Origin: Actinopolymorpha cephalotaxi
GTDB taxonomy: Bacteria; Actinomycetota; Actinomycetes; Propionibacteriales; Actinopolymorphaceae
Direction: 5' to 3'
Length of the DNA stretch: 64,000 bases
Assembly: GCF_013408535.1 (NCBI RefSeq)
Contig: NZ_JACBZA010000001.1
Location: 4,982,850 to 5,046,849 of the forward strand
The position numbers were made by a program, and so were the translations under genes. Of the stretch, positions 23,074 to 32,119 are shown in pieces. The notes below the pieces were generated by a model. It was not told the origin of the DNA. It saw only the letters and a program-made list of their open reading frames with translations, and searched no databases. How positions within the stretch are numbered: position 1 is the stretch's first letter; every line of letters begins with the position of its first letter.

Positions 23074-25311
23074 TCAGGCGTCGAGACAGGCGAGGCCGCG
23101 CTGCAGGGCCCGGGCCACCGCGCGACCGCGTGCCCGCCCGTCGGTGAGCGGCAGCGGCCCGTTTCCCAGGGCGAGGTTCCGGGCGATCCGCAGCCACGCG
23201 TACGCGCCGAACAACGCGGTGCGGCCGGCGTAGGGACGGCCGGCCGCGGCGGCGTACTCGTGCAGGAACGCCCGGCGCAGCGCGGCCGCCCGCGCCGGGT
23301 CGGCGCCGGCCTCGAGGTAGGCGCAGAACTGCGCCACGTCGAACGCCGGGTCGCCCATCCGGGCGTCGTCCGGGGCCAGCACGGTCACCGACTCCCCCAC
23401 CAGCACGTGCGCGGGGTGGAAATCGCGGTGGATCGGTACGTCAGCACCGGCCATGCCTCCCGTGCCGACCGTGCCGGCCGCGCCGGCCCGCGCGGTCTCC
23501 GCGGCGAGCGCCCAGCCGTCGGCGAGCCGCCAGGCGAGGGCGTGCAGGTCCGGCTCCAGGTCGGCGAGCGTGCCTGCCCACCGACGGCAGCGGGCGGTCT
23601 CGGCGGCGAGGTCGAGCCGGCGCGGCAGTACGACGTCGCTGCCGTGCAGGCGAGCCAGCCAGCGGGCGGCGGCGCGTACCCCCGCGACCGCGGCGTCCCC
23701 GTCCAACTGGTCCAGCGGCGTCCCGGCGCAGTACCGGTAGAGGACCAGGCCGCGCTCGGCCGGCGACGGGAGCGGCTCGGGCACCCGCAGCGGCCCGGTC
23801 TTGAACGGCCCGTCGGCGAGCGCCCGCAGGTTGGCCTCGGCGAGCACCGCGCGGAACGGCTGGGCGAACAGCGTCCCCACCACCTCGGCCGGGCCGCCCC
23901 CGGGCAGCAGTCCGCGCACGGTGTAGCGGACGACGGTGCGGCGACCGGGAACGTGCTGAACCAGCCTGGCGGCCGTCACCTCCACCGCTGCCGGCTCGGC
24001 GGCGACCTTCGCGAGGTGCGGCCGCAGCACCTGGTCGACCGCCCGCCGGTCCAGCAGGTGAGCGGCCAGCGGCGCGGCGACCCGGGTCGGCAGCGCCGAC
24101 ACCAGCCGGTCCAGGCAGTCGGTTAGCCCGGCCACCCGGCCCCAGCTCGCGGTGTCCAGCCGGGTGTAGCGGCCGAGCGCGAACGCCGCCAGCCGCAGGC
24201 TCCGCCACCACAGCAGCGCCTCCGGATCGACCCGGCCGGCCCGCCGTTCGTACCCCGCCACGACCGCGCGGCCGGCCGCCTCCAGCACCGGCCGCTGGTC
24301 CGGATGGCCGAGCCACTGCCACAGCAGCCGGGCCAGCACGCTGCCCAGGTCGGCCTCGGCGGGGATCCGAGCCGGGCCGGGCAGGTCCAGCAGCGTCAGC
24401 CGGTTGCGGTCGGCGAGGACGAGGCCGGGCGGGAGGTCGCCGGCGCCGAGGACCAGGTGACCGCTCGCGGGTACCCAGGCGCCGAGCCGGTCGAGAACGG
24501 TCGCGAGCCGCCGGGCCACCTCCGGGTCGGCGTACTCCCCGGCGGGCAGCGACGCCGTGACGTCCCGCAGGACGTCGGTGCCGGACCGGGTGGGAGCGGG
24601 CGCGGTCTGCAGGTGCACCCGGGCCAGCAGGGTTCCGAGCCGGTACGCCAGCCGCACCCGCACCCGGGCCGGAACCCCGGCGTCGCGGAGTACGACGGGC
24701 AGCGGGCGCCCGTCGGCGGCCTCGTGCACGAGTGCGGCGTACTCCGGCCAGCGGGCCACCAGCGCGGGCAGCAGCGGACGGTCCGGCAGACCGGCCAGCG
24801 CCGCCGGCACCTCCTCCGCCGCCGTGCCGGCGGCGGTCGCGCCCACCCTGGCGTACAGGATCCGCAGCTCTCCGGACTCGGTGGTCAACCGGTAGCGCAG
24901 CACGGCCTGCCGGCCGGGCCGGTAGCGAACCGGCTCCACCACGCAGGAGCGCACCCGCGCAGGCCCGGCCCGGCCGGTTCCCAGCCGGGTCGACAACAGG
25001 TCGCACACCACGCCGGGGTCGGCGGCCCGGGCGAGTCCGGGCAGGTCCGGGTCGGCGCGGAAGTCGCGCCGGTCCGCTCCGAACGGCGTCACCTCCCACA
25101 CCGCGAACGTGCTCGCGCCGGCCGGGGCTCCCGGGTCGTCGGCGGGCACGCGGTAGGTGAGGACGCAGCGATGTCCCGGCGTCCAGGACGCGTCGTGCGG
25201 GGTCCAGCCCGGCGTACCGCCCGCCGCGGCCATCGTCTCGGCCAGCAGCGGCAGCGCCGGGTCGAGCCCGGCAGGCACCGACCCGGACGGCTCCACACCC
25301 CGGGCGGTCAC
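23074..25311 (-). CDS. Two-lobed aminoglycoside phosphotransferase-like (kinase-fold) protein
   Basis: The 745-residue protein appears to hold two APH/kinase-like halves. The second half has a near-complete catalytic loop, H628-R-D-F-H-P-A-H, but the metal-binding Asn is His635, and the following acidic pair is D648-D649. The first half has only a remnant (L-G-A-G-D-L-P-P-G-L at 288-297; D309). A motif of the form x-P-G-[RH]-x-x-x-V-[LV]-x-Y-x-[VL] recurs at about 45-55, 132-142 and 455-465. GTG 25311 overlaps the stop of the upstream gene (GTGA), so the two are translationally coupled. The substrate is unknown; the first half is probably non-catalytic. Confidence 0.75.
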   Translation of the reverse strand: MTARGVEPSGSVPAGLDPALPLLAETMAAAGGTPGWTPHDASWTPGHRCVLTYRVPADDPGAPAGASTFAVWEVTPFGADRRDFRADPDLPGLARAADPGVVCDLLSTRLGTGRAGPARVRSCVVEPVRYRPGRQAVLRYRLTTESGELRILYARVGATAAGTAAEEVPAALAGLPDRPLLPALVARWPEYAALVHEAADGRPLPVVLRDAGVPARVRVRLAYRLGTLLARVHLQTAPAPTRSGTDVLRDVTASLPAGEYADPEVARRLATVLDRLGAWVPASGHLVLGAGDLPPGLVLADRNRLTLLDLPGPARIPAEADLGSVLARLLWQWLGHPDQRPVLEAAGRAVVAGYERRAGRVDPEALLWWRSLRLAAFALGRYTRLDTASWGRVAGLTDCLDRLVSALPTRVAAPLAAHLLDRRAVDQVLRPHLAKVAAEPAAVEVTAARLVQHVPGRRTVVRYTVRGLLPGGGPAEVVGTLFAQPFRAVLAEANLRALADGPFKTGPLRVPEPLPSPAERGLVLYRYCAGTPLDQLDGDAAVAGVRAAARWLARLHGSDVVLPRRLDLAAETARCRRWAGTLADLEPDLHALAWRLADGWALAAETARAGAAGTVGTGGMAGADVPIHRDFHPAHVLVGESVTVLAPDDARMGDPAFDVAQFCAYLEAGADPARAAALRRAFLHEYAAAAGRPYAGRTALFGAYAWLRIARNLALGNGPLPLTDGRARGRAVARALQRGLACLDA

Positions 25312-26819
25312 CGCGGGCCCCCTGACTCGCCGGGACCGGGACCGCGCTGACGCGGCACCCGCCCAGTCCCGGGCCCGGTCCCGGTCCCGGTCCCGCTCTC
25401 GGTCGCGCCGCCGGACGCCTTCCCGCCACCGGCCACCGCGTCCTCGGCCTGGCGTACCGCCCGCGCCACCTGCTGCGCCCACTCGGGATGGTGCACCGGC
25501 ACCCGGCGCGCGGCCAGGGAGAGGTGGAACAGCACGGCCAGCCCGTGCGCGCGGGCGAGCCGGTTGCGGTCGCAGTCGCCGTACCCGTCGACGAACGCCG
25601 TCACCGCCGGACCGGCGGGCAGGCCGAGTTCGGCACACCACCACCACAGGTCCGCGACGAACTTCCCGAGGTCCAGCGCGGGTTCGGCGAACCCGGTCCG
25701 GTCGAGGTCGATCAGCCGCACCTGGTCCGGGGTGGCCAGCAGGTTGTCGCAGGTCAGGTCGCCGTGGGTCAGGGTCGGCGACTCCACCGGCCGCCCGGCC
25801 AGTCCGTCCCCGATCCGGGCCACGACGTCGCGCAGCCGGCCACCCACCCGGGGCAGCAGGCCCTGGATGTGCTCGGCCGCCCGGGTGGTCGCGGCGAGTT
25901 CGGCGTCCGCACCGTGTGCCGGGAGGTGCGCGGACGACGCCGACGATTCCGGGTGAGGCGCGTACATGGACGGCAGCGAGGAGGTGAACGCCGACGGGTC
26001 GGTGTCGTGCAGCACCCGCAGCGCCCGGCCGACGGACCGCAGCAGCGGGCCCGCCTCCACGTCGGGCAGCCGCCGCCACAGGGGTTCCCCCGGCTCCTCC
26101 GCCCACCACGCCGCCCGGTCGGCCGGGACGTAGCCGAGCGACCGGGCCGGCCGGATCCCGGGCACGGCCGCCGGGAGCAGCGCGTCCATCGCCGCGGCCA
26201 CCGCGACGGTCCGGGCGCCGGTGTCGTCGCGGTAGAGCTTGACGATGGCGCTGTCCTCGGCGCTGGTGCGCACCCGCAGGACGTGCCGGCTGCCGGGGCG
26301 GTACCGCAGTGCGCGCACCTCCCGGTCCGCACCCGGCCGTACGCCCGCGAGGCTCGCCGCGGTCGCCGTCACGTAGCCGGACTCGTAGTGGCGTACCAAC
26401 CGGGGAAACGCCGGGTCGATCGGCGCGATGACCAGGGTCAGGCAGCCGTCCGCCGACGCCGCGACCAGGTGGTCGAACGGTTCCACCAGGCCGCGGACCT
26501 CGGCCTCTCGTTCGAGGACGGCGGTCGCCGCGAGGTCGGCCGGCTGGGCCGACCAGGTGAGCGCGAGGTGGCGCGGGCTGGACTGGTTGCGGCCCGGCGC
26601 GAACGCGTAGTACGCGGCGAGCTCACGGCCCGGCGCGTACCTGGTCCGCAGCAGCCGCGGAGCCACCAGCCGGGACCCGCTCGGCAGGCAGTGGGCCAGC
26701 AGCGGTGCCGCCCCGTACGCGAACGGGTCGGTGACCGCCCGCCGGATTCCGTCCAGCCCGCGGTGACCGGCGACCAGCCGGGCGACCTGGCCGGAGGCGG
26801 GCGGGGACACGCTGGTCAC
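25308..26819 (-). CDS. Aminoglycoside phosphotransferase-like kinase
   Basis: The 503-residue protein has a complete APH active site: Lys in A-I-V-K-L-Y (about 194), the catalytic loop H352-G-D-L-T-C-D-N359 and the metal-binding L-I-D-L-D (371-373). Y-x-P-G motifs at about 61-64 and 173-176 resemble those in its coupled partner. The C-terminus ends in a Gly/Thr repeat encoded by a GGTCCC-type microsatellite (near 25365-25400). APH-fold kinases phosphorylate antibiotics, sugars, choline or homoserine; none can be chosen here. GTG 26819 has GGGGA upstream; ATG 26936 would add 39 Arg/Gly-rich residues. Confidence 0.8.
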   Translation of the reverse strand: MTSVSPPASGQVARLVAGHRGLDGIRRAVTDPFAYGAAPLLAHCLPSGSRLVAPRLLRTRYAPGRELAAYYAFAPGRNQSSPRHLALTWSAQPADLAATAVLEREAEVRGLVEPFDHLVAASADGCLTLVIAPIDPAFPRLVRHYESGYVTATAASLAGVRPGADREVRALRYRPGSRHVLRVRTSAEDSAIVKLYRDDTGARTVAVAAAMDALLPAAVPGIRPARSLGYVPADRAAWWAEEPGEPLWRRLPDVEAGPLLRSVGRALRVLHDTDPSAFTSSLPSMYAPHPESSASSAHLPAHGADAELAATTRAAEHIQGLLPRVGGRLRDVVARIGDGLAGRPVESPTLTHGDLTCDNLLATPDQVRLIDLDRTGFAEPALDLGKFVADLWWWCAELGLPAGPAVTAFVDGYGDCDRNRLARAHGLAVLFHLSLAARRVPVHHPEWAQQVARAVRQAEDAVAGGGKASGGATESGTGTGTGPGTGRVPRQRGPGPGESGGPR

Positions 26820-27311
26820 GGCCGGTCCCCGCGACCGCGCGGACGAATGCCGGACAGAAGACGGGGATCCCGCTCGCCCGCGCCGCCCCGAAGGGGGCCG
26901 GGACCACGGATGTCCACCGCGCCGTCCACCATGCACTTCCCTGCCCGCACCCCGCGGTACGCAGTCCCGCCGGTCGACCGCCCGGACGTTTCTGCGGCAC
27001 CGTCGCCCACACGGCCTCGCCGCTCCTTTACCCAGGCAAACTCATTCCCGCCGGTCCACTGATCATCCCGAGCCGACGCCTCGGGCCGCGTGAGGTGGCC
27101 GCCCGCCCGCGCGCCCGGCGGCCATTGGTGTCCTCCGGCCCGCGCCGATCGACGTTCGGCCCGCCGTCAACCTCCGCTTGGCAGTTGGCTCCGCGTAGGG
27201 CGTAGTCCCTGTAAAACCTGAAGGATCGGGCATCGAGCATGGGATCGGGGCAAGTACGCCACGGATCCGCGGGCAGTGGCGCACCCAGAAGGGGCGCGTA
27301 CGCTGACCATT
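26820..27311. other. Long divergent intergenic region
   Basis: About 490 bp separate the kinase-fold gene (-) from the MASE1 gene (+). If the ATG at 26936 is used for the former, 375 bp remain. Bases 27178-27215 hold a loose promoter-like pattern (TTGGCA, then TGTAAAA about 25 bp on) that would read rightward. I see no hairpin, repeat array, tRNA or further coding sequence with plausible composition. Confidence 0.4.
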
Positions 27312-28310
27312 GTGTCGGGGCTCACCGCTCGACGGCTCTGCGTCGCCGCGCTCACCTTCCTCGCCGTCGCGTTCGCCTACTACGCCGGTGCCTGGCTGGG
27401 CCTGCGCGACGAACTGCTCCGCCGCCAGTTGACCCCGCTGTGGCCGGCGACCGGTCTCGCACTGGTCGCGATCCTGCTGTTCGGCAGGCGGATCTGGCCG
27501 GGCATCGCCGTCGGCTCGCTGCTCGTCCACCTGTCGATCGGCCTGAGTCTGCCGGCCTCCGCGGCGATCGCGGTCGGCAACACGCTCGCGCCCCTGTGCG
27601 CCGCGTACCTGCTGCGCCGGGCCGGGTTTCGGCTCGAGTGTGACCGGCTCCGTGACGCGCTGGCCCTGGTGTTCCTGGGCGCGTTCGCGGCCATGACCGT
27701 GACCGCCACGATCACCACCGGCGTACTCGTCGGCGCGCACGTCCTCCCGCCGCACGACTGGTGGATCACCTGGCTCATCTCGTGGAGCAGCAACGCCATG
27801 GGGGTGCTCGTCGTCGCACCGGTGCTGCTCGCGGCGCGCAAGTTCCGGTTGACATCGAGGGTCGGCGCCCGCCGCGCCCTGGAGGCCGGCCTGCTGATCG
27901 GCGGCACGTTCGTGATCGCCGCGGTCGGCACCGTCAGCCCGTTCGACGTCCTGTTTCTCGTGTTCCCGTTCCTGTTCTGGGCCGCCTGGCGGTTCCAGCT
28001 GGCGGGCGCCGCGCCCTGTGTCCTGGTCTCGGCCGTGGTGGTGATCTTGGCCGCGGAGGACGGCACGGGCCCGTTCGCCGGCGACACGTTGCTCGCGACG
28101 ATGGTCACCCTGCAGGCGTTCGTCGGCTCGGCCGCGCTGACGGCGCTGCTGCTCGCGGCGATGGTCGCCGAACGCAACCACACGTACGCGGAGATCGAGC
28201 AGGCGTGCTACCGGCTGGCGGACGTGATGAGCCTGCGCGACCGGGCGACCCGGCACGCCGAGAGCTGGCACCAGTCGGCGCCCCGGCCGCCGCGCTCGTC
28301 CCCACGCTGA
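27312..28310 (+). CDS. MASE1-domain integral membrane protein without output domain
   Basis: The 332-residue protein has about eight transmembrane helices and the MASE1 features W-P-A-T-G-L-A-L-V-A-I-L-L-F-G (after the first helix) and W-S-S-N-A-M-G-V-L-V-V-A-P-V-L-L. MASE1 is a sensory membrane domain normally followed by a GGDEF, histidine kinase or phosphatase domain. Here only some 35 hydrophilic residues follow the last helix, so no signalling output is encoded. A partner in trans, or a transport-like role, must be assumed. The start is uncertain (GTG 27312 or GTG 27276). It is followed 70 bp later by an aldo/keto reductase gene. Confidence 0.82.
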   Translation: MSGLTARRLCVAALTFLAVAFAYYAGAWLGLRDELLRRQLTPLWPATGLALVAILLFGRRIWPGIAVGSLLVHLSIGLSLPASAAIAVGNTLAPLCAAYLLRRAGFRLECDRLRDALALVFLGAFAAMTVTATITTGVLVGAHVLPPHDWWITWLISWSSNAMGVLVVAPVLLAARKFRLTSRVGARRALEAGLLIGGTFVIAAVGTVSPFDVLFLVFPFLFWAAWRFQLAGAAPCVLVSAVVVILAAEDGTGPFAGDTLLATMVTLQAFVGSAALTALLLAAMVAERNHTYAEIEQACYRLADVMSLRDRATRHAESWHQSAPRPPRSSPR

Positions 28311-28380
28311 GCGAATTGGTCCGGGCACAGCGCACGCCAACGGCTCGGGCCTGTCGCCCGCACCGGCACACACTGACGGA

Positions 28381-29394
28381 ATGACATCCGCGACACCCAC
28401 TCCACCGCAGGCCCCACCAGCTGAGCAGGATGCTGGTCCCGCGTCCATGCGCACTCGACCACTCGGGCGATCCGGCATCGAGGTGAGCGAGATCGGGCTC
28501 GGCGCCTGGCAGCTCGGCGCCCGGCGTGAATGGGCCGGGCCGGACGAGGAGGAGTCGTACCGAATCATCGACGAGGCCGTACGACTGGGCTGCACGTTCA
28601 TCGACACCGCCTCGCCATACGCCGACGGCCGCAGTGAGGAGTACATCGGCCGGGCCCTCGAAGGCCGCCGCGACCAGGTGGTGCTGTGCACGAAGTTCGG
28701 GTTCTGGGCGCCCGGCTACCAGGAGGACCACTCACCGGACCGGATCGAGGAGGCGCTGGAACTCAGTCTGGCCAGGCTCCGCACGGACTATCTCGACGTG
28801 GCGCTGATCCACAGTCCGCCGTACGAACTGATGGACGGACGTACGGTCGCGCACTACCGCATCCTGCAACGCCTGGTCGACGCCGGCACCATCCGTGCCT
28901 ACGGAGTCGCCGACCGGGCGAGCACCGCGGAAGAGCTGCGGCGGATCGTGCACACCACCGGCAGCAGCGTCCTGGAGACGAACATCAACGTCCTGGAACA
29001 ACACCAGCTCGACGTCATCGCCGAGGCTGCCGAGGCCGGCGTCGGGGTGGTGGTGCGTACGCCGCTGGCCTCCGGCTGGCTGTCCGGCAAGTACGACCGG
29101 AACAGCGACTTCCCGAACGACGACCGCCGGGTCTGGTGGACGCGTGCACAGGTACGCGAGAAGGCCGCCGCCGCGGAGAGGTTCCGCGCCCTCTTACCCG
29201 AGGGCACCGCGATGACGCACGCCGCGCTGCGTTTCCTGCTTGCCCAGCCCGAGGTCTCCACGGTGATCCCGGGCGCCAAGTCGGTCGCACAGCTTCGGCA
29301 CAACGTGGCCGCGGCACAGCAGACCCTGCCGTCGGAGACGGTCGCGGCGATCCGGGAGTTCGGCCACCGTCCGACGGGTGGCCGACGACCTTAG
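28381..29394 (+). CDS. Aldo/keto reductase
   Basis: The 337-residue TIM-barrel oxidoreductase contains the catalytic tetrad D75, Y80, K105 and H144 (F-I-D-T-A-S-P-Y, C-T-K-F-G, A-L-I-H-S-P). The C-terminal NADP-binding segment is S-T-V-I-P-G-A-K-S-V-A-Q-L. It would reduce aldehydes or ketones, or oxidise sugars, with NADP(H). The first 22 residues are a Pro/Ala-rich extension, and an internal Met at 23 could be the true start. Its stop overlaps that of the convergent epimerase gene by 4 bp. Confidence 0.93.
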   Translation: MTSATPTPPQAPPAEQDAGPASMRTRPLGRSGIEVSEIGLGAWQLGARREWAGPDEEESYRIIDEAVRLGCTFIDTASPYADGRSEEYIGRALEGRRDQVVLCTKFGFWAPGYQEDHSPDRIEEALELSLARLRTDYLDVALIHSPPYELMDGRTVAHYRILQRLVDAGTIRAYGVADRASTAEELRRIVHTTGSSVLETNINVLEQHQLDVIAEAAEAGVGVVVRTPLASGWLSGKYDRNSDFPNDDRRVWWTRAQVREKAAAAERFRALLPEGTAMTHAALRFLLAQPEVSTVIPGAKSVAQLRHNVAAAQQTLPSETVAAIREFGHRPTGGRRP

Positions 29395-30347
29395 AGGGCT
29401 GGGACCTCGCCGCGGTCGCCGAGCCAGGACAGCGCCTCGTACACCGCTTCCAGTGAGGTGTACCGCGGCTTCCAGTCCAGCAGCGCCGCGCCCTTGGCGA
29501 CCGAACAGTTCGGGCTGTGCGCGATGTGGTCCCAGGTCGCCTGCGCGGCGTCGGCCGACACGGTGGTCTTCCACTCGTCGTACGGTGCAAAGCGCAGGTT
29601 GACATCCTGGCCGTACCACCCGGCGACCGCCTCGGCGTACCCGCGCAGCGTCAGCGCGGCCGGGGAGACGACGTGGAAAGCCTCGCCCAGGGGAGCGTTG
29701 CGGTGTTCCAGTGCCGCGACGAAGGACCGCGCCACATCGTCGGCGTGCACGTGGTGCAGGGTTTCCAGGCCGAAGTTCGGCAGCAGTACCTCCCGGCCGG
29801 CGGCGAGGTCGGCGAACACCTCCAGGTCGAGGTGGCCGGCCGGGTTGATCGGCCGCCAGCCGGGGCCGACGATGTGCCCGGGGTGCAGCACCGTCGCCGG
29901 GGTCCGGCCGAGACGCGCCTCGCCCAGCAGGTAGGCCTCGATCTCGGCCTTCTTCACGCCGTAGTCCCCGAACGGCCGGCGCGGGACGCTCTCGGTCGTG
30001 GGCACCTCGACACTCGGGCCGTGCACCCAGACCGTGCCGCAGTGCAGCAGGTGCTGAACCCGGTCGCGCAACGCCTCGGCCAGCTGCCGGGCCGCCGACG
30101 GCTCGAAACAGATCAGGTCGATCACCACGTCGGCGTTCAGGTCGGCGATCCGCTTGCCGAACGTGCCGTCGGCGTCCTCCGCGTGCCGGTCGGCGACCAC
30201 CTGCTCCACCCGCTGCCACACCGACGCCCGGCGGTAGGGCGTGCTCTGCCCGCGGCTGACGGCCACCACGTCGTGCCCGGCGTCGACCAGGGCGGGTACG
30301 AGGTAGGAGCCGATGTGGCCGCTGGAGCCGATGACGACGACGCGCAT
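29391..30347 (-). CDS. NAD-dependent epimerase/dehydratase family protein
   Basis: This 318-residue extended-SDR protein begins M-R-V-V-V-I-G-S-S-G-H-I-G-S-Y-L-V-P-A-L, an NAD(P)-binding GxxGxxG motif. It contains Y-G-V-K-K-A-E-I (the YxxxK catalytic pair) and a sugar-nucleotide-epimerase-like C-terminal region with H-A-D-D-V-A-R-S-F. Related actinobacterial proteins are annotated only as NAD(P)-dependent oxidoreductases. A sugar or nucleotide-sugar substrate is likely but not proven. It lies 45 bp downstream of malate synthase on the same strand, with no functional link evident. Confidence 0.88.
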   Translation of the reverse strand: MRVVVIGSSGHIGSYLVPALVDAGHDVVAVSRGQSTPYRRASVWQRVEQVVADRHAEDADGTFGKRIADLNADVVIDLICFEPSAARQLAEALRDRVQHLLHCGTVWVHGPSVEVPTTESVPRRPFGDYGVKKAEIEAYLLGEARLGRTPATVLHPGHIVGPGWRPINPAGHLDLEVFADLAAGREVLLPNFGLETLHHVHADDVARSFVAALEHRNAPLGEAFHVVSPAALTLRGYAEAVAGWYGQDVNLRFAPYDEWKTTVSADAAQATWDHIAHSPNCSVAKGAALLDWKPRYTSLEAVYEALSWLGDRGEVPAL

Positions 30348-30392
30348 GTGGGTCTTCCTGCCTTCGTGGGTTGGGATTCTCAGGTCGTACCG

Positions 30393-32066
30393 TCAGATCA
30401 GGTCGTACGCGGGCACGGTGAGGAAGTCCGCGAAGTCCTCGCCGAGCACGACGCGTTCGAGCAGCTTCCGGGCGTTGTCCAGGTGGTCACCGGCGCCCGC
30501 GCCGACCTCGGCACGAAGTCGGTCGTACTCCTCGGCCACCACCTCGCCCACCAGCTCCGGCGTGACCTTGTCGCCGGTGTCGAGCTCGGTGCGGTTGTGG
30601 ATCCACTGCCACAGTTGGGAACGCGCGATCTCCGCGGTCGCCGCGTCCTCCATCAGGTGGAAGATCGCCACCGCGCCGGTGCCGCCGAGCCAGGCGGTCA
30701 GGTAGCGCAGCGCCACCGCGACGTTGTTGCGCAGGCCCCGGACGGTGACCGCACCCGGCGTGGACGCGAGGTCGAGCAGGTCGTCGGCGGTGACGTGGAC
30801 GTCCTCCCGCAGCTGGGACAGCTGGTTGCGGTGCGCGCCCAGGCGTACGTCGAACATCTCGTTGCACAACGGCACCAGGTCGGGGTGGGCCACCCAGGAC
30901 CCGTCGAACCCGTCCCTGGCCTCGCGTTCCTTGTCGGCGCGCACGCGTTCGAACGCCGTCTCGTTCGCCGCGGCGTCACGCCGGCTGGGCACGAACGCCG
31001 CCATGCCGCCGATCGCGAACGCCCCGCGCTTGTGGCAGGTCCGCACCAGCAGCTCGGTGTAGGCGCGCATGAACGGCGCGGTCATCGTCACCGCGTTGCG
31101 GTCCGGCAGAACGAAGTCGGGTCCGGCGTCGCGGAAGTACTTGATGATGCTGAACAGATAGTCCCAGCGGCCGGCGTTCAGCCCCGCGGCGTAGTTGCGC
31201 AGCTCGTAGAGGATCTCCTCCATCTCGAACGCGGCCGGGATGGTCTCGATCAGCACGGTGGCCCGGATCTTGCCGCGCCGGACGCCCAGTCGTTGCTCGG
31301 CGTAGGCGAAGATCTCCGCCCACAGCCGCGCCTCGAGGTGGCTTTCCAGCTTGGGAAGGTAGAAGTACGGACCGCTGCCGCGGCCGAGGAGCTCGTGCGC
31401 GTTGTGGAAGAAGTACAGCCCGAAGTCGACCAGTGCGGCCGCCACGGGCTCGCCGTCGACGGTCACGTGCCGCTCGGTCAGGTGCCAGCCGCGAGGACGT
31501 ACGACGATGGTCGCCAGCCGGCCGTCGCCGAGGCGGTACTCCCGGCCGTCCGGCGAGGTGTACGTGAGGCGCCGCCGTACGGCATCGGCCAGTACGACCT
31601 GCCCGGTCACGATGTTGTGCCAGTGCGGGGTGTTGGCGTCCTCGAGGTCGGCGAGCCAGGCCTGGGCACCGGAGTTGAGCGCGTTGACCGCCATCTTCGG
31701 ATCGGTCGGCCCGGTGATCTCCACCCGCCGGTCGACCAAGTCGCGTGGTGCGAGGTTGACCCGCCACGAGGGCTCGTCCCGGATGCGCCGGGTCTCGCGC
31801 AGGAAGTCCAGCCGGCCGGTCCGGGCCACCTGCGCACGGCGTTCGGACCGTAGCGCCAGCAACTCCTCCCGGCGTGCACCGAAGCGGGTCTGGAGTTCGG
31901 CGACGAACGCCAGCGCCTCCTCGGTCAGGATCTCCCGGCCACGACCGTCGACCTCACCGACGACCTCGACCTTGCCTGCTCCGCCCTGCGTACCCTGGAG
32001 ACCGGTCTCGCCCTGCTCACCGGTTCCGCCCTGTCTGACGTCCACCCCTTGCGGCACTCGCACCAC
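30393..32066 (-). CDS. aceB: Malate synthase A
   Basis: The 557-residue enzyme condenses glyoxylate with acetyl-CoA to malate in the glyoxylate bypass. Family A signatures are clear: T-D-P-K-M-A-V-N-A-L-N-S-G-A, V-V-R-P-R-G-W-H-L-x-E, P-K-L-E-S-H-L-E-A-R-L-W, L-I-E-T-I-P-A-A-F-E-M-E-E-I-L and A-G-R-W-D-Y-L-F-S. Catalytic Arg, Glu and Asp lie within these blocks. The first 30 residues are an unusual Gly/Gln/Thr-rich extension. The true start may be one of several clustered GTG codons (32066, 32063, 32057). Isocitrate lyase is not in the window. Confidence 0.96.
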   Translation of the reverse strand: MVRVPQGVDVRQGGTGEQGETGLQGTQGGAGKVEVVGEVDGRGREILTEEALAFVAELQTRFGARREELLALRSERRAQVARTGRLDFLRETRRIRDEPSWRVNLAPRDLVDRRVEITGPTDPKMAVNALNSGAQAWLADLEDANTPHWHNIVTGQVVLADAVRRRLTYTSPDGREYRLGDGRLATIVVRPRGWHLTERHVTVDGEPVAAALVDFGLYFFHNAHELLGRGSGPYFYLPKLESHLEARLWAEIFAYAEQRLGVRRGKIRATVLIETIPAAFEMEEILYELRNYAAGLNAGRWDYLFSIIKYFRDAGPDFVLPDRNAVTMTAPFMRAYTELLVRTCHKRGAFAIGGMAAFVPSRRDAAANETAFERVRADKEREARDGFDGSWVAHPDLVPLCNEMFDVRLGAHRNQLSQLREDVHVTADDLLDLASTPGAVTVRGLRNNVAVALRYLTAWLGGTGAVAIFHLMEDAATAEIARSQLWQWIHNRTELDTGDKVTPELVGEVVAEEYDRLRAEVGAGAGDHLDNARKLLERVVLGEDFADFLTVPAYDLI

Positions 32067-32119
32067 CCTCTCGGCTCATCGCCTCGTGCCCGTCGAGTTG
32101 TCGCTGCCCTCCAGGGAAC

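Noticed and set aside
25365-25410. GGTCCC-type microsatellite as an intergenic regulatory repeat
   Set aside because: It lies within the coding end of the APH-like gene and encodes a G-T-G-T-G run.
27063-28691. A 542-codon minus-strand frame opposite the MASE1 gene
   Set aside because: The plus-strand product has regular transmembrane helices; the minus frame is Arg/Gln-rich with no motifs.
29517-31853. A 778-codon + strand frame opposite the epimerase and malate synthase genes
   Set aside because: Malate synthase and the epimerase on the other strand have clear family motifs; the opposite frame only mirrors their third-position GC bias.
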